The notes beneath the pieces are model-generated. The model was given only the letters and a program-made list of their open reading frames with translations, made no database searches and was not told where the DNA came from. Positions 34,170 to 44,569 of a stretch of DNA of 64,000 bases are shown in pieces; the stretch's first letter is position 1, and each line of letters begins with the position of its first letter. The position numbers and the translations under genes are program-made. Source of the DNA: Sepiola atlantica (lineage: Eukaryota; Mollusca; Cephalopoda; Sepiida; Sepiolidae); contig OY744516.1 in the NCBI GenBank assembly GCA_963556195.1, positions 29,170,183 through 29,234,182 of the forward strand. The letters run 5' to 3'.

Positions 34170-34240
34170 GGGCCGTGTAGGTCTGGGTGTTAGGCTCGTA
34201 ATTCTAGGCTTAACTACGAATTGCGTTCGAGACCATACTA
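34170..34240 (+). other. tRNA-like module inside retrozyme copy 1
   Basis: gggccgtgtaggtctgggtg then ttaggctcgta resembles the 5' part of a tRNA, and GTTCGAGACC (34225-34234) fits the Pol III B box. tcgta/tacga could pair as an anticodon stem, but the loop is too long for a tRNA. In copy 2 (about 49880-49930, minus strand) the B-box side remains but the A-box side is deleted. It may serve as an internal promoter. Confidence 0.5.
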
Positions 34241-34258
34241 CCGCATTAAACCACCACT

Positions 34259-34304
34259 TCCTGTACTGATGAAGGTGTAAGCCCGAAACGATGTCGTCTG
34301 TACG
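34259..34304 (+). ncRNA. Hammerhead ribozyme, retrozyme copy 1
   Basis: Stem I tgta (34262-34265) pairs with tgta (34299-34302). CTGATGA (34266-34272), stem II around ggtgtaagcc, GAAA (34285-34288) and ACGATGTCGT as a tight stem III complete the core. Cleavage is predicted after GUC at 34298. The short self-complementary stem III is typical of retrozyme and Penelope hammerheads, which often work as dimers. Confidence 0.85.
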
Positions 34305-34321
34305 TAAAAAACACTTTAATA

Positions 34322-34325
<4 letters not shown>

Positions 34326-34386
<61 letters not shown>
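34326..34386. repeat. (TA)n microsatellite
   Basis: About 30 TA units at the 3' end of retrozyme copy 1. Confidence 0.97.
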
Positions 34387-34388
<2 letters not shown>

Positions 34389-35156
34389 TGAAGCAATGAA
34401 GATATTTTTATCTTAGATCCTATCGTGATAAGAGGACGCTCGCTATAATGGATAGAGCAGTGATCTAAGAACAAAAGGATAATGAAAATAAACATTGGAT
34501 AAATTACAATATTTATTAATTCAATTGATATGAAAGCAAGGAATATAAAAAACTTTTTTCCTTAATCCATTGATTTTCAAAGATAATCTCTTTTCATCAG
34601 AGGAGAAAAATCAGTAAAACAATGTATTACTGGTAGCATAAATTTTAAAATATAAAAGTATAAATGCTGTAAACAAAAGACATCTTCAACGAAAGTTCGG
34701 TAGAAGATACAATATGTCCATGTAATTATCCGGAGGATCAATCAGAGATAAGTATAGGGTTATGGTTATAATCGAATAGCGTCCAGATAGCAAAGTCCGA
34801 AATCCGAGGTATGAGATGATACATTAGAATGAAGCCCATAAACAAAAAAATCAGTTGATAACAAAGTGAGTGACTCACCAAAAGATATCCAAAGTATTCG
34901 TAGATTAACATATAAATAAAGGCATTGCCATCTATGGAGCTTCCTTGGCAAACAAGAATTCAACAAATGAAGTTGGAAGTCCAAAAGAAAAGAAAAAATG
35001 ATATACTTTAAAATCCAATTAAAATAAATACAAAAGAATATAGAGATAAATTAAGGGAGAAAAGAAAAATAATGGAAGGAGAAGAAAAAAGAAAGAAAGA
35101 AGATTGACGTTTAATTAAAGTTAGGTGTAAAGGTGTTAAAAGATAATATCAATAAA
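34387..35156. other. No gene seen
   Basis: gacgctcgctataatggata then gagcagtgatct at 34436 looks like a tRNA 5' half, possibly a SINE head, but no B box follows at the expected place. Confidence 0.35.
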
Positions 35157-35242
35157 GAAGAAGAAGAAGAAGAAGAAGAAGAAGAAGAAGAAGAAGAAGA
35201 AGAAGAAGAAGAAGAAGAAGAAGAAGAAGAAGAAGAAGAAAG
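35157..35242. repeat. (AAG)n microsatellite
   Basis: About 28 AAG units in A/G-rich surroundings. Confidence 0.97.
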
Positions 35243-36089
35243 AGAGAAAAGAAAAGAAAAAGGAGTAAAGAAAAATATAGAAAAGTTAAGCGAAAAATTA
35301 CGGTAAAATTACGTACATTTAAAATTTTAAATAAAAGACCGTTAAAAATAGGAATCTAACTTATATATTATTATGAAAAGATTAGATAAGATAATAAAAA
35401 TATATTTCTAAAAATATTAAAGTTTATTAATTAGCATATTTATTAATAATTTAAAACGTTAATATATTTTCCCAAAAAGAAAAATATAAAAAACACTTTA
35501 TTACTAATTAAATGTTATACAATGTTAATTAATTAAGGGTATTTTCTAAATTATCTTTAAATAATTAGAGTTTTAAATATTAAAATTTAAAATAAATAAC
35601 AAAGAACAAATACATATATTAAATAAATTAATTAAAAATATATTAAATTAAAAAGATAATCAGAGTTACAAATTATTAAAGCGATTTTAGTATTATAATA
35701 TATAAGAATCGGGGCATTAGATCGTAAGTCTCTGCAGTTAAACCTAATTTCATAGGAATGTAGAGGGATAAAAATCGTAAATTTGGAGATAAGAAAATAA
35801 ATTAATAAGTTAGAGTTTAAAGAAGGTGATTAAGGAAAAAATAAAACATTAAAATTATAAAAAGATTATAAGATAGACTAAGATAATATAAATATAATAG
35901 CGAATATTTATAAGAGGCAAATATTAGATGATAAAAATGATTGCAATTATGCATTAATATGTTTAGATTTAGTTTTGGAATATAAAATTTATAAAAACAA
36001 TGTAAGAAGATGCTATGGTTAAAAATGCTGACACGAGTGTTAGAGACAAAACCATTGTGGTACATTATTTGTTATTGTGTACCAGGATT

Positions 36090-36092
<3 letters not shown>
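35243..36092. other. Very AT-rich stretch, no feature seen
   Basis: Long runs of A/T with stops in all frames except a meaningless minus frame 35817-36065. Confidence 0.45.
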
Positions 36093-36128
<36 letters not shown>

Positions 36129-36373
36129 TGAGAAGCCCAACGATTGGCTAAGAACAACAAAGAATCTGATTGGTTAATTAGCTAGACGTGCCTATAAAAA
36201 CACCCGGCGAAACTAACTCTATGCTATTTAGCCTGACGATTCCTATCTGCCATAAATATAATTACATAACTTATTACCTAGCTCTACTTACGTATCTATC
36301 ACTATTGAAGTAAATACTGAAAATTGCTACATAAAAATTATATCTCCTTATAAAATTTCATGTGGATACATGA

Positions 36374-36416
<43 letters not shown>
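36093..36416 (+). mobile_element. Family A repeat copy with internal deletion, between two (TA)n tracts
   Basis: From gagaagcccaacgattggct (36130) to gtggatacatgaaata (36363) it follows the 21590-21880 copy. The ribozyme is broken: GCTATTTAGC and CTGACGA (36233-36239) are present, but a deletion removes GAAA and stem III so that attcctatc joins tgccataaat. TA tracts lie at 36093-36125 and 36379-36416. Confidence 0.78.
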
Positions 36417-36417
<1 letters not shown>

Positions 36418-36914
36418 CGGCTGTTGAGATTTACATTTTAAAACTTTTCCGTTGACTTAGTATTTTCGAACATACATTTCGTAAATACATGTTTATCTCG
36501 TTCGCTTCTCTACTTTCCTTTTACTAGAAACAAATACGTATTTTCTTTTCAAACAAAGTCAGTTTTCATCGACAAAATAATACGTTTCTATCGTCACATG
36601 TTTTCTTGAACTTATGTGATTACCAAATGAGACGTTGATGGTAAAATCGTTTTGCTATAAACACATAACTAATTAATCTTTATAAAATTATTCCATGTAA
36701 ATAACTTTCAAAATAGTCTATTCGTCCATATATTAGGATATTTCATATTTATTTTAGCACTAAAACAATACATTCCTATTTATATCACCTACATTACTTA
36801 GGATGGAAACCTTTTTTTAACCTAGTTAAATAATGAACAATATATTTATTTTGTTCCTTGTGAATATATGCAGATGTGTAAGCGTCATCTAAAAAGAGAC
36901 CCAAACTAATCAGT
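36417..36914. other. No feature seen
   Basis: AT-rich, no motif. Confidence 0.4.
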
Positions 36915-36928
36915 ATCACACGCACACA

Positions 36929-36987
<59 letters not shown>

Positions 36988-37531
36988 GGCATGTGTTATT
37001 GAAGACGACAGAAATCTTCTGTTTAGTGATTCCTTTTTTTTATTTTTTCCATTCGTCGAATGATCTTTTTGACGTGTAGATGGAATGAATTGATAAAGGA
37101 TCCATGTGTTTGACTAACGTTTTCGATTCTCTCCGGAATCATCTTCAGGTCTTTAATGGCAAAAATGAATACAAAGCGAGTGAAAGAATGGAATTTCTTA
37201 AAAAATACGCCGGCAAACCGTTCGCGTAAAATACGGACGTCTACATTTTAAAATGTTACAATTGAAACAGTTCTTCGTTTATTTATTAATTTTATTTATT
37301 ATTCTTATTATTTTTAATTTAAAATAGTGGCTGATTTAATTTTGTCTCGTCTAATAATTATAGAGTAGGAAAATGGGGGAGATAGGCAGTAAGTAATTTT
37401 AATAAGATGTCCCTACACGTCAAAAAGATCATTCGACGAATGGAAAAAATAAAAAAAGGAATCACTAAACAGAAGATTTCTGTCGTCTTCAATAACACAT
37501 GCCTTAATGAAAAAATGCTACCTAAATACAC

Positions 37532-37599
<68 letters not shown>

Positions 37600-37614
37600 G
37601 TGTGCGTGTGATAT
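36915..37614. mobile_element. Fold-back element with long inverted arms spanning (TA)n tracts
   Basis: Arm aaggcatgtgttattgaaga ... ttttgacgtg (36985-37077) is mirrored without visible mismatch at 37414-37506. Outside the arms are (TA)n tracts (36935-36984 and 37535-37598), and outside those atcacacgcacacat (36914-36929) is mirrored by atgtgtgcgtgtgat (37599-37613). The whole is therefore one inverted repeat of about 700 bp with a middle of about 335 bp (37078-37413) that has no coding potential. The right side carries 29 extra bases (aaaaaatgctacctaaatac and acacaca) also found at 60630. Confidence 0.9.
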
Positions 37615-37625
37615 ATATAGTACAT

Positions 37626-37771
37626 AAAATAAGTACAATATCAGTACCGTCGGTTTCGAGAATGGAAGGGGGTCCGACCTTTCAAACTCTCCTCAGCTTA
37701 TGTTCTGAGGAGAGTTTGGAAGACCGGACCCTTTCCGAACTCGAAACCGACGGTACTGATGTTGTACTGAT
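37626..37771. repeat. Long hairpin, arms of about 65 bp, 8-base loop
   Basis: agtacaatatcagtaccgtc then ggtttcgag ... caaactctcctcag pairs with ctgaggagagtttg ... ctcgaaaccgacggtactga then tgttgtact. The loop is cttatgtt. There are about seven mismatches and a 2-base slip in the middle. It resembles a fold-back MITE or a small-RNA hairpin precursor; the open frame across it is an artefact. Confidence 0.93.
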
Positions 37772-37877
37772 TTTCTGTACTAAATAAATAAATAAATATT
37801 TACGCTCTTAACTTTGAATTTTGAATCTCTCAATTAATCGAGCATTCTCCTGGAGGGTTTCCCACTATCTTACAAAG

Positions 37878-37879
<2 letters not shown>

Positions 37880-37961
<82 letters not shown>
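37880..37961. repeat. (TA)n followed by T30
   Basis: TA tract to 37930 then a run of about 30 T. Confidence 0.97.
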
Positions 37962-37965
<4 letters not shown>

Positions 37966-38356
37966 TATTCCATTAGTTGCGACAAAACAAGTTTTGTTTC
38001 ATTGGTGCAAATAGCGACCAACTCATCGGGCTGGCGATGGAATTCAAATGGCATAAGTTTTAACTTCACCTTAACGGGAGATTGAAAATTGAAAATACAT
38101 TGGAGGGGGAGGGGGATAGAGTTGGGGCTTTGTCTATAACGGTGACATGGGACATGAGAGGGGAGGGGGGAGGACCCCAACAAGTCGTGTTTCAAATTAT
38201 TGCGTGGGAGGTTTTCACGTGTTTGTGCTGTGATGATCTCAATTTCGGCCGGGGTGGGAGGAAGGGAGATGGGGCGACGGCCAGAGTGAGTTAAATTTAA
38301 AATGAGAATAAAATCAACTTCCTTCGGATTCATACCCCCTGGATATTTGTAACAAC

Positions 38357-38360
<4 letters not shown>
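37962..38360. other. No feature seen; purine-rich strand
   Basis: G/A-rich plus strand at 38100-38280 with ggaggggga-like runs. No gene recognised on either strand. Confidence 0.4.

Positions 38361-38440
<80 letters not shown>
38361..38440. repeat. (TA)n microsatellite abutting a mariner-like terminus
   Basis: About 40 TA units, directly followed by agggtgggcaagcacaattt. Confidence 0.97.
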
Positions 38441-38445
<5 letters not shown>

Positions 38446-39420
38446 GGGCAAGCACAATTTACAGTATTTTGAGGTAAGGATTAAAAGATCATTCATGATT
38501 AATTCATTTATTGAAATGCATGAAAATTTATTTTTCACAACATTTACATGATAAAAAAAATGTTTTTTATAGTATGAGAGCCCTGTTTTCTGAATAACTG
38601 CCTTCACAGCTACCTGAAACTTGCACAAGTGTTTCTCAAATATTACGGAGACAACTTCTACTATTCTTCTTTAATAGTATATTTCAGAGAGTCAACATAG
38701 CAAAATCCAGAGAGTTTATATCTGGGCTAGATGGCGACCATACAAAAATACAAAAATTGCTAAAGTTGAATTTACAGAAATCTTGTATTTTTCTAGCTGT
38801 TTGGGCTGGAGCACCATCCTTTATCTATGCATAATTGCCATCTGGGTAGTTCGCCTTAAGCCATGGCAATACCTGGTTTCTTAAAGTCTTGTAGTAAGTA
38901 TTGACATTGATCTTTTTATCAGCTTTGTAGGATTTTATAGGCATTTTCTTTCCATCGGAACTAACAACACTAAAAGCCATAACTTGAGCAGAATGTTTGT
39001 TTCTGAATGTCCTCTCAACTTCAGCTGTCAATTTTGCGATAAATCTGTCATTTCCGCGGTTAAGAACATCATCGACAGTGAATATATTTTCATCTCAAAG
39101 GATCGTTTTTCTTGAACCATGTAATAATGTTATTTCACCTTTCCAATTTCTTTTCCTTCATAGCTGTTGTCAACAAGTGTTGATGTTTGTCGATGTTTAT
39201 TGTGTAAAATCTTAACTTCAAATCATATTTTACTGCATTTCTCGTGGTATCTTTTCTACCTCAAGTTCAATTGCCATTTTTGCTCGTGGATTTTCAAGTC
39301 GGCTTTCTCAACGGGCTAGCTTTAAAATATTTTCGCTGCCTTTTTCCCCATTTTAAAACACTTTCCTTGATATCTCAGCCCAGGAAGTATTTTTAATGGC
39401 GAATATTTTCCACCTCACTC
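38441..39420 (-). mobile_element. Decayed Tc1/mariner-like element (maT/DD37D type)
   Basis: The 3' terminus agggtgggcaagcacaattt sits against (TA)n. The minus strand encodes a transposase: LENPRAKMAIELEVEKI near 39270, a DENIFTVDDVLNRGNDRFIA segment with the first catalytic Asp near 39100 (a stop replaces the residue before it), MAFSVVSSDGKKMP and YYKTLRNQVLPWLKANYPDG (38825-39031), KDGAPAQTARKIQDF with the second Asp, and SPDINSLD with the third. About 36 residues separate the last two. Several stops, including one at a usual Trp, make it inactive. The 5' terminus was not found. Confidence 0.82.
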
Positions 39421-40394
39421 TTTACTGAGCCTGCCTGCATCCACGAGCGTACCTCTTATTGGACTTTTTACCCTTTGGATTTTCTATTTTCGCCGCACCT
39501 GAAGTTGTGGCTTCTTGGAATTTAACTTTGAATCCTCTCTCACAACATCTCGTGCCTCTTAACGACCTACCTATCTACATCTCATTCTCTCCGCTGGACT
39601 TTTCGACACCGGACTTTTTAGCAATCGGACATTTGCTTGCATTCGGGCAGAGTTTTGCCCCGTGTTTCTTTCCCTACAACTTTTATTTTATTTTTTCAAA
39701 TTTTAAATCTTGGCCTTTGCCAACTTATCTATCCCAGCGACTTTCTCTGATAATAAGATTTTTATCTTTGAAAAGCCTGGCTTAAGGAAAAATTTAACTT
39801 GAATAAATTGCCTTTTTGCGGAATATACCTTGTTCTGAGCAATTGAATTGAATTTTGATTTGGCTTTTGCTTCTCTAATTCCTTTCCATTCTTCTTCATA
39901 TATATATATATATATATATATACAATTATTTTCTTAAATAGCATTTAAAAAGTTAAATTAAATTATTACAGCATCCAAATTATAAAACTATACGTAATTT
40001 TGTTTTAATCTTCTCTATTTATAAACTTATTCTGTATAAATAGATTAAAAAATGTTCAAATTTTTTAACACATGAGGATTTGCTAACAATTTGAAAGCTA
40101 GAATTTATGTTATATTCGGCAGGTTAAATGCTTCCAACTCCATTTTAAATTTAGAAGAGGCACGAAGTAATTTATTCTTTCTTTCATCTATTAACAAAAT
40201 ATTAAAATGGCTAACTTGTTCATGGAGAAATAGAAATAAAAGTTGGTGTATTTAGTTAAAATAGGCTATCGATATCAGTTAATATTCGATTTATATTAAA
40301 TAAAAATGTTAATTCAGTTCTCATAGTCGCGAGAAAAATACACAAAGTCACACGATTAGTTGTCCTATAATTTTTTATGCAAGCAAAATTATAA
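39421..40394. other. No gene seen; short (TA)n at 39898-39921
   Basis: The plus frame 39459-39785 is proline/phenylalanine-rich without a domain and probably mirrors further minus-strand transposon debris. Confidence 0.35.
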
Positions 40395-40925
40395 TATATT
40401 ATGCAGATGCAGGCCGATTAGGGGTCACAAAGACTATGAGTGATGAACGCTATCTCCTTCATAGACGTGAAACAACGATCCAACGACTGAAGTTAAGGAG
40501 AAGCTTTCCTAGCCATGGCGAACCCCTAACAACATCTCAGGAAGAGACCAAGCTACAGCTGTTGACAAGACGGCTAGAGAATGAGACTTTTCTTACTGAT
40601 ATGGGAATTTCTCCTTTATGAATCACTTGCTACTTATTCAGAAGCACTCTGGCTCCAGTGGAAAATACTCAACCGCCTGAGAACGGGAATGGAGCGATCA
40701 CAGATTGCTATTAATAGATAGGGCTACAAAACTGGGCCGACCATGTTCGAATGTGGGGAGGAGGACCACACGATGCAACACTACCTTGTCTGCCCTCTAT
40801 TGACCGACTGGTGCAGCTTGAAAGATCTTGCAGAGTACAACAATAATGCAAAGGACTGCGTAAAAAAAGTGGGAAAATGTTGTATGACTACATGCTTGAA
40901 AGATACACAAAGAAAAAGAATATAA
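40395..40925 (+). pseudogene. Non-LTR retrotransposon 3' coding end
   Basis: Three frames read in order: DERYLLHRRETTIQRLKLRR and LTRRLENETFL (40436-40620), then NRxRTGMERSQIAINR-like sequence near 40690, then CGEEDHTMQHYLVCPLL and DLAEYNNNAKDCVKK (40743-40925). The CxCGxExxTMxHxxxxCPLL cysteine-histidine motif followed by NxxAkdCV is the C-terminal end of RT proteins in several non-LTR elements. The RT core is absent, and one stop plus one frameshift break what is left. It ends before (TA)n. Confidence 0.72.
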
Positions 40926-40935
40926 TATTAATATC

Positions 40936-40938
<3 letters not shown>

Positions 40939-40991
<53 letters not shown>
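40939..40991. repeat. (TA)n microsatellite
   Basis: About 26 TA units. Confidence 0.96.
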
Positions 40992-40995
<4 letters not shown>

Positions 40996-40999
40996 ATAT

Positions 41000-41480
41000 T
41001 AATGCAAGCATCATCAAAAGGGAGATTGTATCATAGTTTACCAATATTCTTCTTCTCATCATTGTCACTGTGGTTATCGTGGTTGTAATATAAAATGAAA
41101 GCTCAACATTTATGATTAAATATCGCCTCACGTGTTTACAAATTGAATATGGAAAACGTAAAAGCGTGCCTTTCTGAATTAATGTCGTATGTTATAAAAT
41201 CTGATCTTCTGAGGGCAAAGAAAAAACGACAGAAACATAAAACATGAAATATTTAACGGTATCAAATGATGAAACAAAATCGCAAAGATACATTTTGTTG
41301 TGTGCGCGAGTTCATTTTAATTTTAATAAGTGTTTTATGTGGAAATTTCAATCATTTTCTTCCATTGATTCGAGATTAACGTATTTTTGTATTGCTTGAT
41401 CTAATATGTTCAAAGAGAACGGGGCATAATCTATGGATAGTAAGAGGCCTAATAGTTACAGCGAGGCGGGTTCTAATCCA
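41000..41480. repeat. Dispersed repeat C, copy 2
   Basis: It matches copy 1 at aaatatcgcctcacgtgttt, tgaatatggaaaacgtaaaa, gcgtgcctttctgaattaat, and ttttaataagtgttttatgt. Confidence 0.75.
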
Positions 41481-41604
41481 ATTGAATATGTCCACATACA
41501 AATATTACTACCTTTAGGAATACTAGCAATAATACGCGACCGTTTGCTAGTATATATAATGTAAGTGTTAAGTTTCCTTAAAAACAATCGAGTGTAACAA
41601 TTTT

Positions 41605-41800
41605 TTAGCAAGAAGAAGTAATGTCTGTGGGGATGGTCTCATCACAACAGAACATATACACTACCCCCAAAAGAGGAGGTAGGCCCCGGAGGATGGTTTT
41701 ATGACAGCAAAACATACATTACACTAACACCTAGGATGAGGTAATACCATACCTGGCAGGATGGTATCATAAGAACATAACAGATACTACACTAACCTCG
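41605..41800. repeat. Satellite G, second array (about 3 units)
   Basis: Units such as gcctgg-aggatggtatcat, aagaacataacagat and actacactaac match those at 3955-4250. Confidence 0.65.
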
Positions 41801-42239
41801 CTTCCGGATTTAGTATTGCAAGAAAATACATTAGTACAGTTATAGAAGTAATAGTATAATCTCGGCTTTTTTGGTAGATATACAAATGTTATACTTTTTG
41901 TGAATTTTAATATTAACTAATAAGAAGCTTCTGAGATTTCACTTCGTGGGTCGGGAGATAATATTTTTGCTTTTTGTTTGAGTTGAACGTAACTGACCTC
42001 CCCCCCCCCTGCCGAAAAAGTAGCTAGTCACGTTAGAGAACAAAAATTACCGTTATTTTTTAATTTCGACCGACGTTTGATAACTTTGCATCAATTTATT
42101 AGACAAACATAGAAGGGGAATCTATCATCTTTTTTATTTTTTTATTTAAGAGTATCTTAGAAAACTTATACTATGTAATCAGGTAACATATATATATATA
42201 TATATATATTTAATTATTATTATTTTATTTATTTATTTT
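41801..42239. other. No gene seen; (TA)n at 42187-42208
   Basis: AT-rich with a C10 run near 42000. Confidence 0.4.
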
Positions 42240-42389
42240 TATTTACTTTTTTCTCGTAAATGTGTCTCGATGTATGTGTGATAGTGCACTTTGAACCTCA
42301 TGAAAATGAGAGAAACACTATTCCTGTGACAGTATCACAGGTAAACTAAGCCTGGGCCTGGTGTTGCCACAAACACCAAACCATGATAA

Positions 42390-42824
42390 ATGTCTATGAA
42401 TACAAATAAACGCCGTGAGACTCAGAAGAAAGATCTGAGTGTCATGATGGGCAGGTGCTCTCTCGATGGCCAACATGGGGGACCCGGTTCGCATCCTGTG
42501 AATGTTGGATCCTTTAATTTCAGGAACAAGACCATGGACAAAAAACAAGTAGGTGTACTATCAAATTCTAAATATGATAAGAACACTAACGAAACAAAAG
42601 AAAGCAAGAATGAAAATAACAGACCAAAACGCCATAGAAAGAAATGGACCACAAAAGAGAACAGACTGGTAATGCAATGCTACTACAAAAGCCGCTACCC
42701 CACAGACAGAGGATATCGGAAACGAATTAAAGATCTATGGGGCATTTCTACTGACTACGAGACAACGGCACAAAGTATAGCAGATCAAGCAAGACAGATA
42801 CTCAAGAGAGGGTGGTTCTCGTAG
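42390..42824 (+). pseudogene. R4/Dong-like N-terminus, Myb-like domain
   Basis: The 144-residue frame has a basic region RPKRHRKKWTTKENRLVMQC then YYKSRYPTDRGYRKRIKDLW and TAQSIADQARQILKRGWFS. The tryptophan-spaced helices resemble the Myb-like DNA-binding region preceding the RT in R2/R4-type proteins. It ends at a stop two residues before the next frame starts at 42825; in an intact element these would be one frame. Confidence 0.7.
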
Positions 42825-43142
42825 ATGGAATTAACGGAAATTAAACAAAAGATAAATGGCGTGACAGATCAAGACACACTATTTGACGAAAACTCCCAGG
42901 AAGAAGACTGGAAAAACATAAACCCAGTAACGGAAGAGGTTGAAGACTACGAAACTATAGAACTATCTGAGGAAGAAGCAAGAGAAGTGGAAAACATCAA
43001 ACGATTAATGTCCGAGAACAAAACAAAACTTCCATCCCTAAGGAACGAGCAAATTTACCATTCCTTGAACAGTCGTGGGCTACTTCCCGAGGAACAAAAA
43101 GGATGCCAGAAAGAGAATAGAGTGATACATGATCTGTTATAA
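42825..43142 (+). pseudogene. R4/Dong-like linker joined to RT fingers by a deletion
   Basis: Acidic linker (DYETIELSEEEAREVENIKR and LPSLRNEQ) runs directly into YHSLNSRGLLPEEQKGCQKE, which is an RT fingers motif. The segment normally between them is absent, so an internal deletion is inferred. The frame then ends at TAA 43140-43142. Confidence 0.65.
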
Positions 43143-43189
43143 ATAGATCAAAAGATCCTGAAAGGAGTTAAAAGCAAGTAAAGAGCATA

Positions 43190-44029
43190 TCTATGGCATG
43201 GATTGACTACAAGAACACGTACGACAGAATCCCTCAAGCATGGATAATTGAATGCTTAAAAATGTACAAGATATTCGACAGGATTATTAAGCTCATCAAG
43301 AAAGCAATGGAAACACGGAGATTAGAACTGACAGCGTGAGAACAATACTGGACGGAAATAAAAATACAGAGAGGCATTTTCCAAGGAGACTCCCTATCAC
43401 CACTACTGTTTATCATAGCCATGATGCCACTCAACTACATACTCAGGAAATGTGATGCCGGATACAAGTTCACAGGCAGAGAACAAAGAATAAACCATCT
43501 TATGTACATGGACGACCTGAAGCTATTTGTAAAAAGCAAAAAAGAACTGGAAAAGCTGATAAATACGACCAGAATCTTCAGTCAGTACATTCAAATGGAA
43601 TTCGGAATCGAAAAGTGTGCATTGCTAGAGATTAAAAAAGGAAAGCTGGAGACGACTGAGGGCATGGAACTACCCAGCCAAGAGCAGATGAGGGCGCTAG
43701 GTGAACAAGACAGCTATAAATATTTGGGAGTTTTGGAAGCAGACACAATCAAATCAACAGAAATGAAAGAGAACATTGGAAAAAAATACCTGAGAAGAAC
43801 AAGAAAGCTCTTAGAAACAAAATTTTATAACAGAAACCTAATTAAAGGAATAAATACCTGGGCAGTATCACTAATAATATATGCTCGACCATTCATAAGT
43901 TGGACTAAAGAAGAACTCAGGCACCTTGACCAGAGGACTAGAAAATTAATGACTATGCACAACGCACTACATCCAACAGACGATACAGACAGACTCTACG
44001 TGCAGACGATACAGACAGACTCTACGTGA
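43190..44029 (+). pseudogene. R4/Dong-like reverse transcriptase core and thumb
   Basis: From 43193 the palm reads SMAWIDYKNTYDRIPQAW, containing the motif A Asp. A stop follows LELTA near 43337, then in another frame IQRGIFQGDSLSPLLF (motif B). The long frame 43421-44029 has INHLMYMDDLKLF, whose YMDD is the motif C catalytic box, then FGIEKCALLEIKKGK and YKYLGV. The thumb ends ...DTDRLYV, where a 26-bp tandem duplication (cgatacagacagactctacg at 43981 and 44007) shifts the frame and ends it. Confidence 0.9.
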
Positions 44030-44569
44030 AGAGAAACGAGGGGGGGGAGGACTAGTAAGTATAGAAAACTGTGTGAACGACACTAAAAAGAACTGGAGAA
44101 ATAAATAAACCAGAACACAGAAAGGCTGATTACCGCAGCAAGAGACACCGTCCCAACGAACAACGCAAGAAGCATCGAAACTTGACACAAACAGACAAGA
44201 AAAGAAAAATGGGAAGAAAAACAACTACATGGACACTTCATAAGACTCACAAGAGAAGAAACCAACGAAAATAGCTGGGCATGGCTAAGAAAAGGAAACT
44301 TGAACAGAGAAACAGAATCTTTACTGATGGCTGCACAGAACAATGCGATTAGGACAAACTACATTAAAGCTAACATAGATAAAACCCAGGAAAACAATAA
44401 ATGCAGACTGTGTGGACAAAGAGACGATACAGTAAATCATATAATAAGTGAATGTAGCAAACTTGCCCAAAAAGAATACAAGAACAGACATGACTGTGTT
44501 GGGAAAGTAATACACTGGGAACTGTGCAAACAATTGAATTTCGAATATAGACAAATGGTACAAACATAA
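44030..44569 (+). pseudogene. R4/Dong-like thumb end and CCHC knuckle
   Basis: GGRGLVSIENCVND is readable just after 44040, then frames are scrambled until 44300, where a frame gives YIKANIDKTQENNKCRLCGQ and then RDDTVNHIISECSKLAQKEY. C-X2-C-X8-H-X4-C is the nucleic-acid-binding knuckle that precedes the endonuclease in this clade. Confidence 0.85.

Larger units (their letters stand above)
33921..34325 (+). mobile_element. Retrozyme-like element (family B), copy 1
   Basis: A 350-nt unit lies between two predicted hammerhead cleavage sites (after 33948 and after 34298). It starts inside a partial ribozyme (ggtgtaagcccgaaac at 33924) and ends about 27 bp past the second cleavage site. Direct flanking repeats are acgtcgtctgtag and atgtcgtctgtacg followed by taaaacactttaatatttaa. 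(TA)n abuts both ends (33884-33920 and 34326-34386). A related copy lies at 49779-50200. Animal retrozymes are small non-autonomous, circular-RNA-producing elements with this design; no coding region is present. Confidence 0.83.

Noticed and set aside
39459..39785. 108-residue plus-strand frame
   Set aside because: No motif; it lies beside and partly opposite minus-strand transposon sequence.
42187..42260. ATT repeats as the 5' target copy of the R4/Dong-like element
   Set aside because: The strand orientation (ATT on plus) is opposite to the 3' TAA tract, so it does not show a target duplication.
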